DNA of 64,000 nucleotides from UMGS1387 sp045540015 (GTDB lineage: Bacteria; Bacillota; Clostridia; Oscillospirales; CAG-382): NCBI GenBank assembly GCA_045540015.1, contig JAZQGP010000014.1:1-64000 (forward strand), given 5' to 3'. Below, in pieces: positions 35,691 through 42,941 of the stretch. A program made the translations under genes and the position numbers. The stretch's first letter is position 1, and every line of letters starts with the position of its first letter. Below the pieces are notes generated by a model. That model made no database searches. It saw only the letters and a list, made by a program, of their open reading frames with translations, and had not been told where the DNA came from.

Positions 35691-35845
35691 GTTGACCTGA
35701 GAAAACAGGTGGTGAGGCTCTCACTCTAACGGATTTTAAATGCAAAGTCCGCCTGTCGAGGAAGATGTAATTAAAAGAATATAATTTGATTTGTATTCTC
35801 CCGTACATTGTCCTTTTTCTATGGTCGAAAAGGGCATTTTTTATT
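35691..35845 (+). ncRNA. Ribosomal protein L10 leader with attenuator
   Basis: The transcribed leader between promoter and rplJ has the L10-leader elements GAAAACAGGTGGTGAGG, CTCTAACGG and GTCCGCCTGTCGAGGAAGA. It ends in a terminator-like hairpin (35809-35836) followed by TTTTTT. In Firmicutes the L10(L12)4 complex binds this leader and shuts off its own operon. The assignment rests on motif order, not on a covariance-model score. Confidence 0.8.
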
Positions 35846-35861
35846 TTGGGAGGTGAAACAT

Positions 35862-36383
35862 ATGCCAAGCGCAAAGATTCTTGAACAGAAGGAAAAACTC
35901 GTTAATGATCTTGCAGAAAAGATGAAGGCCGCAAAGAGCGGTGTTATCGTTGACTACTGCGGCATCACTGTTGATAAGGACACTGCTCTCAGAGCTGAAC
36001 TCCGTAAGGCAGGCGTTGAGTACACCGTTATCAAGAATACCTACATCAAGAGAGCGGCTGAAATCGCAGGTATCGAAGGATTCGATCCTTACCTCGAAGG
36101 CATGACCGCATTCGCACTCAGCAATGAGGATCCGCTTGCACCCGCGAAGGTTCTCTGCAAGTTTGCAGAAGAAAACGATACCTTCAAGGTTAAGGTAGGT
36201 ATGATGGACGGCCAGGTTATGGAAGCTGCTGAAGTTGAAGCTCTTTCCAAGATTCCTTCAAAGGAAGTTCTTATCGGAAAGATTCTCGGAAGCATTCAGG
36301 GTCCTCTCTACGGACTTGCTTACGTACTCCAGGCAAAGATCGACAAAGACGGCGGCGTAGCAGAAGAAGCTGCTGCAGAATAA
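35862..36383 (+). CDS. rplJ: 50S ribosomal protein L10
   Basis: The 173-residue stalk-base protein anchors the L7/L12 dimers. It begins MPSAKILEQKEKLVNDLAEK and has SGVIVDYCGITVDKDTALR and NTYIKRAAE, typical of L10. GGGAGGTG precedes the ATG at 35862; an upstream in-frame ATG falls in the leader terminator. The usual upstream genes rplK and rplA are missing here. Confidence 0.97.
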   Translation: MPSAKILEQKEKLVNDLAEKMKAAKSGVIVDYCGITVDKDTALRAELRKAGVEYTVIKNTYIKRAAEIAGIEGFDPYLEGMTAFALSNEDPLAPAKVLCKFAEENDTFKVKVGMMDGQVMEAAEVEALSKIPSKEVLIGKILGSIQGPLYGLAYVLQAKIDKDGGVAEEAAAE

Positions 36384-36457
36384 GCCAAAGCAGGGCGGCT
36401 TAATAAAAAATCCCTGTAATAAAAAATTAAATTTAAAATCATCGGAGGTAATTTAAA

Positions 36458-36838
36458 ATGGCTACAGAAAAGTCTCTCCAGATTCTTGAAGAAATCAAGG
36501 GTCTCACAATACTTGAACTCGCAGATCTCGTAAAGGCACTCGAAGAAGAATTCGGCGTATCCGCAGCTCCCGTTGCAGTTGCAGGTGCAGCAGCTCCCGC
36601 AGCAGGCGGCGCAGCAGCTGAAGAAAAGACAGAATTTGACGTTGTTCTCACAGATGCAGGTGCATCCAAGCTCAACGTTATCAAGGTTGTTCGTGAAATC
36701 ACAGGTCTCGGCCTTAAGGAAGCTAAGGAACTCGTTGAGTCCACTCCTAAGACTCTCAAGGAAGGCGCATCCAAGGAAGAAGCTGACAAGCTTAAGGAAC
36801 AGCTCACCGCTGCAGGCGCAACTGTTGAAGTTAAGTAA
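36458..36838 (+). CDS. rplL: 50S ribosomal protein L7/L12
   Basis: The 126-residue stalk protein has an N-terminal dimerisation domain, an Ala-rich hinge (residues about 40-58) and a C-terminal factor-binding domain with KLNVIKVVREITGLGLKEAK. ATCGGAGG lies upstream. It ends the short operon; rpoB, which normally follows, is not here. Confidence 0.98.
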   Translation: MATEKSLQILEEIKGLTILELADLVKALEEEFGVSAAPVAVAGAAAPAAGGAAAEEKTEFDVVLTDAGASKLNVIKVVREITGLGLKEAKELVESTPKTLKEGASKEEADKLKEQLTAAGATVEVK

Positions 36839-36869
36839 TTTAGCTTGCATAAATAAAAAATGCTTTTTT

Positions 36870-36897
36870 AAACCGCAGTCGAAAGGCTGCGGTTTTT
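36870..36897 (+). terminator. Terminator of rplJL
   Basis: AAACCGCAG, eight-base loop, CTGCGGTTT, then TT. Confidence 0.9.
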
Positions 36898-36899
36898 GC

Positions 36900-37345
36900 T
36901 ATGTTATCCACTGACGTGAAGACAGTTTACATCGCGGCTATCGCCGGAGAGTCATAATCCAAGTTTATGGCTTTTCACTCTGCCGAGAGCGTTCATTTTC
37001 TGTTCGCCCAGAAAATGAACCAAAAGATGCGACTAAGAGCACCTACGGTTCTCTTAGTTATCTCTCCCTTATCGCCGACGCCTTTCTATCTTACTTTTTT
37101 AAAAAGTCTACCCATCATCTCAAACCTGTTCGGTCTTTTCTTCCGGCTCTCATAGCTTACGGCGATTACTTGTAAGATGGCAAAGCTGCACTGATTGAGC
37201 AATTCTGAAATTGATGTTGTTCAAACGTCAATTTCACCGTTTAAAAGTTTTTGCTAAGCTTTTTTCAAAAAGCGTGATGTTGTTTAAACATCAATTTCAC
37301 CGATGGAAAGTTCTTTGCTAAGCTTTCTTTCAAGAAAGCGTGGCT
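36900..37345 (+). repeat. Long hairpin-array repeat, copy A
   Basis: In order this copy has a CGCGGCTATCGCCGG-like module, the perfect hairpin GTTCATTTTCTG/CAGAAAATGAAC (36990-37019), AAAAGATGC, the hairpin CTAAGAG/CTCTTAG around ACCTACGGTT, TATCGCCGACGCCTTTCTAT, a 120-bp conserved tail, then two-hairpin units (37214-37345). It is the inverted counterpart of 28845-29340. A 62-codon ORF within it looks spurious. Confidence 0.85.
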
Positions 37346-37361
37346 TTTTTCAAAAAGCGGG

Positions 37362-37390
37362 TAGACAAATGCGGGATTGTGTGGTATAAT
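37362..37390 (+). promoter_or_regulatory. Promoter of soj/parA
   Basis: TAGACA (37362-37367), 17-bp spacer, TATAAT (37385-37390), directly after the last repeat hairpin. Confidence 0.7.
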
Positions 37391-37441
37391 ATATGCGTAT
37401 ATTTGTGTTCAGACGTAATTTTTGTGAAGGAATAGAGTAAT

Positions 37442-38203
37442 ATGAATAAATGTACGATAATCGCCTTTGCCAATCAGAAAGGCGGAGTTGGTAAAACAAC
37501 GAGTGCTGTAAATATTGCAAGCGCGGTTGCAGAATGCGGAAAACGTGTGCTTTTGTGCGATTTTGACCCGCAGGGAAATGCTACAAGTGGAGTTGGTGCA
37601 GATAAACACGCAAACGTCACGGCATATGATGTGTTGCTGGGAGCAAATCCGTATGAGGCGGTAGTAAAGACCGAGTTTGAAAGACTTGATGTGCTTCCTG
37701 CATCTATGAGCCTTGCAGGCGCAGAGCTTGAGATTGCCGATGAGCAAAGACGAGAAGCAAAGCTCAAAACGGCGCTTGATATGTTAAGACCTGATTACGA
37801 TTACATATTTATCGACTGTCCTCCGGCACTCGGACTTCTTACGATAAACGCACTTTGTGCGACAGACGGCGTGATTGTTCCGATGCAGTGTGAATATTTT
37901 GCACTTGAGGGACTTTCCCAGCTTATGCAGACGCTTTCGATTGTGCGAAAAAAGTATAATCCGTCGCTGACGCTAACGGGGGTTGTGCTTACGATGTTTG
38001 ATGGACGACTGAATTTGTCATTGCAGGTGCTTGAGGAAATCAAAAAATATCTGCCGGGAAAAATCTTCAGAACTCCCGTGCCGAGAAATGTGCGGCTCTC
38101 AGAGGCGCCCAGCCACGGTATGCCTGTAAAATACTACGATAAGCACTCTAAAGGCGCTGCGGCATATGACGATATAGCTAAAGAGCTTCTTGAAAGAATA
38201 TAA
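37442..38203 (+). CDS. soj: ParA/Soj family ATPase
   Basis: The 253-residue ATPase has the deviant Walker A motif NQKGGVGKTTSAVN, Walker B YIFIDCPPAL and the C-terminal PRNVRLSEAPSHG region characteristic of chromosomal Soj/ParA. With ParB it segregates chromosome origins and in spore formers affects Spo0A activity. parB, which normally follows, is not present; a DUF3048 lipoprotein gene follows instead. No ribosome binding site better than GAAGGAATAG was seen. Confidence 0.93.
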   Translation: MNKCTIIAFANQKGGVGKTTSAVNIASAVAECGKRVLLCDFDPQGNATSGVGADKHANVTAYDVLLGANPYEAVVKTEFERLDVLPASMSLAGAELEIADEQRREAKLKTALDMLRPDYDYIFIDCPPALGLLTINALCATDGVIVPMQCEYFALEGLSQLMQTLSIVRKKYNPSLTLTGVVLTMFDGRLNLSLQVLEEIKKYLPGKIFRTPVPRNVRLSEAPSHGMPVKYYDKHSKGAAAYDDIAKELLERI

Positions 38204-38230
38204 TTGAACAATTGAAAGGATGGAATTGAA

Positions 38231-39352
38231 ATGAAAGTTAAAGCAATTGTTTGTGCACTGCTTGCGACAACGGTTATTTTCGGTGCAGGCTGTAAAAAGA
38301 AAAACGAGGATTTTAACGATGAAACCGTAAAGGTTATAGACGATGCCGAGACTGAGAAGGATGCGGAGCCTGAGGCTGAGGATGAGAATAACGAGGAGAA
38401 CGCCGATCTTCCCGAAAAGCCCGAGTTTGTAAATCCCCTTACAGGTGAAGAAACAACGCAGGAGCTTGTCGGCAACAGACCTGTTGCAATTATGATAAAC
38501 AACATACATCTTGCAATGCCTCAGATGGCAATTTCAAAGGCAGACATTGTTTATGAGGTTCTTGAAGAAGGCGGAATTACCCGTCTTATGGCACTTTATC
38601 AGGATTATGAAAGCTTACCTGAGACAGGCTCAATACGTTCGGCGAGAGACTATTATATTGATTTGTCCGATGCACATGATGCAATTTATGTTCATTGCGG
38701 CGGAAGCACCTATGCAACAGCAACACTTGCACAGAGAAAAACCGAAAACATAGACGGTATGTACCTTGGCAACTTCTACAGAAGTGCAGAACGCCGAAAG
38801 ACTATGGCAAGCGAACATACACTTATGATTACGGGCGAAGGTCTTGCAAAAAACATTGCCCAGAAGGGTTATCGCACCGAAAGCTCTGCACAGCAGCCGC
38901 TGGCGTTTTATGATGTTGAAACCGAATTTGAGGGAAGAAGTGCAAAGAGCATAAGAGTTCCTTTTTCGCTTGCACTTGATAACGACCCGTATGCACTTTC
39001 TACTTTTGAATATGATGAAGCAACAGGAAAATACCTGAAGAGCCAGTATGATAAAGCTCATATAGATGGTGGAACAGGCGAGCAGCTTGCTTTTGAAAAC
39101 GTTATAACCCTTGAATGTAAGCAGTATCAGATAAGAGGCGATGCACTCGGATGTATCGCAGTTGACTTTTTCGGAAGCGGCGAGGGAAAATACGCTTCAA
39201 ACGGAGTTATGAAGAACATTGTATGGAAAAAGCAGTCCAGAACAAGTTCTTATACACTTTATGAAGAAGACGGCACAACTCCTCTTCTTATCAACCCGGG
39301 AAAATCCTATATTGCAGTTGTTCCTTCGGGCACAACCGTAAGTGCAGAATAA
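38231..39352 (+). CDS. DUF3048 (YerB-like) lipoprotein
   Basis: The 373-residue protein has a signal peptide with lipobox FGAGC (Cys about 21), an acidic linker (residues 25-60), then the DUF3048 domain with NRPVAIMINNIHLAMPQ, EEGGITRLMALYQD and SIRSARDYYIDL. YerB is a membrane-anchored lipoprotein of unknown function in Bacillus. AAAGGATGG precedes the ATG. It lies 27 bp after soj, probably co-transcribed. Confidence 0.9.
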   Translation: MKVKAIVCALLATTVIFGAGCKKKNEDFNDETVKVIDDAETEKDAEPEAEDENNEENADLPEKPEFVNPLTGEETTQELVGNRPVAIMINNIHLAMPQMAISKADIVYEVLEEGGITRLMALYQDYESLPETGSIRSARDYYIDLSDAHDAIYVHCGGSTYATATLAQRKTENIDGMYLGNFYRSAERRKTMASEHTLMITGEGLAKNIAQKGYRTESSAQQPLAFYDVETEFEGRSAKSIRVPFSLALDNDPYALSTFEYDEATGKYLKSQYDKAHIDGGTGEQLAFENVITLECKQYQIRGDALGCIAVDFFGSGEGKYASNGVMKNIVWKKQSRTSSYTLYEEDGTTPLLINPGKSYIAVVPSGTTVSAE

Positions 39353-39389
39353 CTTAACGCAAATCCACTTTTTTACAGAGGTCTTTAAA

Positions 39390-41096
39390 ATGAATGAAAA
39401 AATAATTATTGCAGAAAAGCTCAAAAGTGCAATTCCCGACCAGAGTGTTGAGGAAATCGCAGGAATGCTTGAATATCCTGCCGACAAAAAAATGGGTGAC
39501 CTTGCTCTGCCTTGCTTTAAGCTATCGAGAGTTCTTCGTAAAGCGCCGCCGATGATTGCGGATTCCTTTAAGGAAATGCTTTGTGCGGACAGTGAAATAA
39601 CAGGTCTTTTTGAAAAAATCGAGAGCGTAAACGGATACCTCAATTTCTTTATAGGAAAAGGCTCTCTTGCATCTGAGCTTTGTGCGATTGCCGAAAATGA
39701 AAACTACGGTTCCTCCGAGGTTGGAAAGGGAAAGACAATTGTTATAGACTATTCGTCTCCAAATGTTGCAAAGCCTTTCCATATCGGACACCTTCGCTCA
39801 ACCGTTATCGGTCAGTCGATTAAGAATCTCCACAAGTTCTGCGGATATGAATGCGTAGGCGTAAACCATCTCGGTGACTGGGGCACTCAGTTTGGAAAGC
39901 TTATTGTTGCCTATAAAAAATGGGGCAGCAAGGAAAAAATCGAGGAGGGCGGAATTGACGCTCTTACCGAAATTTATGTAAAATTCCACAAGGAAGCTGA
40001 AGAAAACCCTGCACTTGAAGACGAAGCAAGAGCAGCGTTTACTGCCATGGAAAACGGCGACGAAGAATGTCTTGCTCTGTGGAAATGGTTTATTGAGATT
40101 TCAATTAATGAATATAAGAAAACCTATAGTCTTATTGGCGCAGATTTTGAATCCTGGAACGGCGAAAGCTTTTATTTTGATAAAACAGACCGCGTAGTTA
40201 ATGAACTTAGAGACAAAAAGCTTCTGACAGTTGACGAGGGTGCAGAAATCGTAAAGCTTGACGAATACGATATGCCTCCCTGCCTTATACTCAAGTCTGA
40301 CGGCTCGACAATATATGCAACCCGCGATATTGCGGCTGCCATATACCGTAAGGAAACATACGACTTTGACAAGTGTATTTATGTAACGAGTGCAGGACAG
40401 AGCCTTCATTTTGCACAGTTTTTCAAGGTTATTGGCATGATGGGCTATGATTGGGCAAAGGATTTGGTTCATGTTCCGTTTGGTACGGTAAGCATTGAGG
40501 GTGCAAAGCTTGCAACAAGAACAGGTAACGTTGTTTTGCTTGAAGACATCTTCAGAATTGCAACCGAAAAGACGCTTGAGATTATAAATCAGAAAAACCC
40601 TGATCTTGCAGACAAAGAAGAAGTTGCAAGTGCTGTGGGTGTGGGTGCTGTTGTGTTCCACGACCTTTCAAACAACCGCATAAAGGACGTAAACTTCATG
40701 TGGGACGAGGTTTTGAACTTCGACGGAAACACAGGTCCTTATGTTCAGTACACATATGCACGCTGCTTTGGTATTCTCGAAAAGGCGGCGGCTGAGGGTA
40801 TAGACGGCAATGGCGAGCTTTGTCTTACGGATGACACAGAGTCTGCTCTTATAAAAACACTTAAAGCATTTCCCGAAAAGGTAGAGCAAGCAAGGAGTGA
40901 TCTTGAGCCGTCTGTCATTGCAAGATACCTGCTTGACGTGTGTGCGGACTTCAACCGCTTCTATCACGACTGTCCCGTACTTCGTGCCGAGGACGAAAAG
41001 GTAAAGAACACACGTGTCGCTCTTGTCAAGGCAACAAGTATAGTTTTAAATAATGGTTTGAAGCTTATTGGTCTTAAGAGACCCAAGAATATTTAG
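39390..41096 (+). CDS. argS: Arginine--tRNA ligase
   Basis: The 568-residue class I synthetase charges tRNA-Arg. It has the HIGH motif in PFHIGHLRSTVIGQS, the KMSKS-equivalent GAKLATRTGNVVLLED, an N-terminal Add-1 domain and the C-terminal anticodon-binding DALR region (ARYLLDVCADFNRFYHDC). The ATG at 39390 is chosen for AGAGG upstream; an in-frame extension of 16 codons overlaps the preceding gene. Confidence 0.97.
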   Translation: MNEKIIIAEKLKSAIPDQSVEEIAGMLEYPADKKMGDLALPCFKLSRVLRKAPPMIADSFKEMLCADSEITGLFEKIESVNGYLNFFIGKGSLASELCAIAENENYGSSEVGKGKTIVIDYSSPNVAKPFHIGHLRSTVIGQSIKNLHKFCGYECVGVNHLGDWGTQFGKLIVAYKKWGSKEKIEEGGIDALTEIYVKFHKEAEENPALEDEARAAFTAMENGDEECLALWKWFIEISINEYKKTYSLIGADFESWNGESFYFDKTDRVVNELRDKKLLTVDEGAEIVKLDEYDMPPCLILKSDGSTIYATRDIAAAIYRKETYDFDKCIYVTSAGQSLHFAQFFKVIGMMGYDWAKDLVHVPFGTVSIEGAKLATRTGNVVLLEDIFRIATEKTLEIINQKNPDLADKEEVASAVGVGAVVFHDLSNNRIKDVNFMWDEVLNFDGNTGPYVQYTYARCFGILEKAAAEGIDGNGELCLTDDTESALIKTLKAFPEKVEQARSDLEPSVIARYLLDVCADFNRFYHDCPVLRAEDEKVKNTRVALVKATSIVLNNGLKLIGLKRPKNI

Positions 41097-41133
41097 TTTA
41101 TAAATTTATTTTCAAATACAAGGAGAAATAATC

Positions 41134-41865
41134 ATGTCCGGACATTCCAAATGGAAAAACATTATGCACAAGAAGGAAAAAACCGACCTTCAGCGTGCAA
41201 AGGTATTTACAAAAATCGGTAAGGAAATAGCAATGGCAGTACGCGACGGCGGTCCCGACCCCGTTTCCAACACAAAGCTTCGTGACCTTATTGCAAAGGC
41301 TAAGGCTAACAATGTGCCTAACGACAATATTGAGCGTACCATCAAAAAAGCATCCGGTGCGGACGGCTCCGTTAACTACGAGGTTATCGTATACGAAGGT
41401 TACGGACCGAGCGGCGTTGCGGTTATTGTTGAAACAACCACCGACAACAGAAACAGAACGGGTGCAGACATGAGGCATTATTTTGACAAATTTGGCGGAA
41501 ATCTCGGTCAGACAGGCTGTGTATCATACATGTTCTCCGACAAGGGTGTTATTGCCATTGACGGAGAGGGTATTGACGAAGAAAAGCTCATGGAGGATGC
41601 TCTTGAAGCGGGTGCCGACGACATTTCCGGAGAAGACGGAATTTTTGAGGTTACAACAGACCCGTCTGAATTCTCGGCTGTCACCGAAGCGCTCACCGAA
41701 AAGGGCTACAAGTTTATTTCGGCAGAGCAGTCCAAAGTTCCTGCAAACTATGTAACTCTTACTGACGAGGATGCCATCAAAAACATGACAAAGCTTCTTG
41801 ATATGTTTGACGAAAATGACGACGTTACCAACGTCTGGCACAACTGCGACAACGACGATTTTTAA
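41134..41865 (+). CDS. YebC/PmpR family protein
   Basis: The 243-residue protein begins MSGHSKWKNIMHKKEKTD, diagnostic of the YebC family, and contains DNIERTIKKASG and EGYGPSGVAVIVE. Members have been described as transcriptional regulators, and one group of YebC proteins as ribosome-acting factors that relieve stalling; this sequence alone does not settle which applies. AAGGAG precedes the start. It lies 37 bp after argS. Confidence 0.95.
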   Translation: MSGHSKWKNIMHKKEKTDLQRAKVFTKIGKEIAMAVRDGGPDPVSNTKLRDLIAKAKANNVPNDNIERTIKKASGADGSVNYEVIVYEGYGPSGVAVIVETTTDNRNRTGADMRHYFDKFGGNLGQTGCVSYMFSDKGVIAIDGEGIDEEKLMEDALEAGADDISGEDGIFEVTTDPSEFSAVTEALTEKGYKFISAEQSKVPANYVTLTDEDAIKNMTKLLDMFDENDDVTNVWHNCDNDDF

Positions 41866-41867
41866 AA

Positions 41868-42115
41868 AAAGCTTAGCAAAAATTTTTGATTGGTGAAATT
41901 GAAGTTTGAACAACTTCAATTTCACAATACTTCCTCAAGAAGCCAAACATTAATTTTTAACAACTTCAATTTCACAATACTTCCTCAAGAAGCCAAACAT
42001 TAATTTTTAACAACTTCAATTTCACAATACTTCCTCAAGAAGCTAAACATTGATTTTTAACAACATCAATTTCACAAAAACGTTTTATTCGTGCAGAAGC
42101 CGAAAACGAGGTTGT
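41868..42115 (+). repeat. Two-hairpin unit and a 50-bp tandem repeat after the yebC-family gene
   Basis: An AAAAAAGCTTAGCAAAAATTT box and the dyad at 41893-41925 are followed by a 50-bp unit starting CAACTTCAATTTCACAATAC. The unit is repeated at 41911, 41961 and 42011 with a partial fourth at 42061. The first two units are identical and the third has two changes. A hairpin of the GAAAACGAGGTTGTT type follows (about 42097-42140). The 42116-42180 stretch contains CTAATTTCTAATTCCTAATTT. Confidence 0.9.
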
Positions 42116-42201
42116 TAAAAGGTGGTTTTCAGCAAGGAACATACGCAATGTGCATTTCCAACTCCTAATTTCTAATTCCTAATTTCATCAAAGGTGACAT
42201 C

Positions 42202-42882
42202 ATGGCAAACACAAAAGACAACCCACACAAACACCACCGTGAACGGCTTCGCAGCCGATATGTTGAGAACGGAATATCAAGCCTTCAGGAGCATGAAATT
42301 CTGGAGATGCTGCTGTTCTATTCAATTCCTGTTGTTAACACAAATCCGCTTGCACATGAGCTGCTTTCAAAGTTTGGCTCGCTGAAAAATGTGCTTGAAG
42401 CATCGTCTGAGGAATTGTCTCAGATTTCGGGACTTGGAGAAAAAAGCGCAATTTTCCTTGGTTTTTTAAGAGATGTTTATTCCCGTATTTCCGCTAAACC
42501 CATAGATAAGAAAGCAGTTATGACATATGAGAGTATGGGTGACTTGTTTGTTGAGCGGTTAAAGGACTGCAAGACGGAAAACATAGAAATTCTACTGCTT
42601 GATGCAAAGGACAGAATAATTTCTGTTGAGAAAATTGCCGAAGGCTCTTTCGATTCTGCAGAACTGGATATGAGAAAGATTGCGCAGCTTGCACTGATAA
42701 GAAATGCGGCAAGAATTGCCGTTGCGCATAATCATCCTAACGGCAACAAGAATTTATCGATTTCTGACAAGGCAGCGGCAACAATGCTTACAACCTTCCT
42801 CAATCAAATCGGCGTGGAATTTGCGGAGCTTTACGTTGTTGCAAACGGAGAATACATAGGATTGCGGAATTTGATAAAATGA
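42202..42882 (+). CDS. radC: RadC-family JAB-domain protein
   Basis: The 226-residue product has an N-terminal helix-hairpin-helix region (ISGLGEKSAIFLGF) and a C-terminal JAB/MPN metalloprotease-like domain with the JAMM-type AHNHPNGNKNLSISD. The biochemical role of RadC is unsettled despite its name. AAAGGTGA precedes the ATG. It is monocistronic with a strong terminator. Confidence 0.94.
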   Translation: MANTKDNPHKHHRERLRSRYVENGISSLQEHEILEMLLFYSIPVVNTNPLAHELLSKFGSLKNVLEASSEELSQISGLGEKSAIFLGFLRDVYSRISAKPIDKKAVMTYESMGDLFVERLKDCKTENIEILLLDAKDRIISVEKIAEGSFDSAELDMRKIAQLALIRNAARIAVAHNHPNGNKNLSISDKAAATMLTTFLNQIGVEFAELYVVANGEYIGLRNLIK

Positions 42883-42893
42883 AATTACAAAGC

Positions 42894-42923
42894 AAGGCGT
42901 GTGTCTTTTCGGACACACGCCTT
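42894..42923 (+). terminator. Terminator of radC
   Basis: AAGGCGTGTGTC, TTTTCG loop, GACACACGCCTT, then TTAAT. Confidence 0.88.
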
Positions 42924-42941
42924 TTAATATGCAGTTGAGTT

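Noticed and set aside
41911..42076. Regularly spaced repeats considered as a CRISPR array
   Set aside because: The 50-bp units are contiguous and nearly identical throughout, with no unique spacers and no cas genes nearby.
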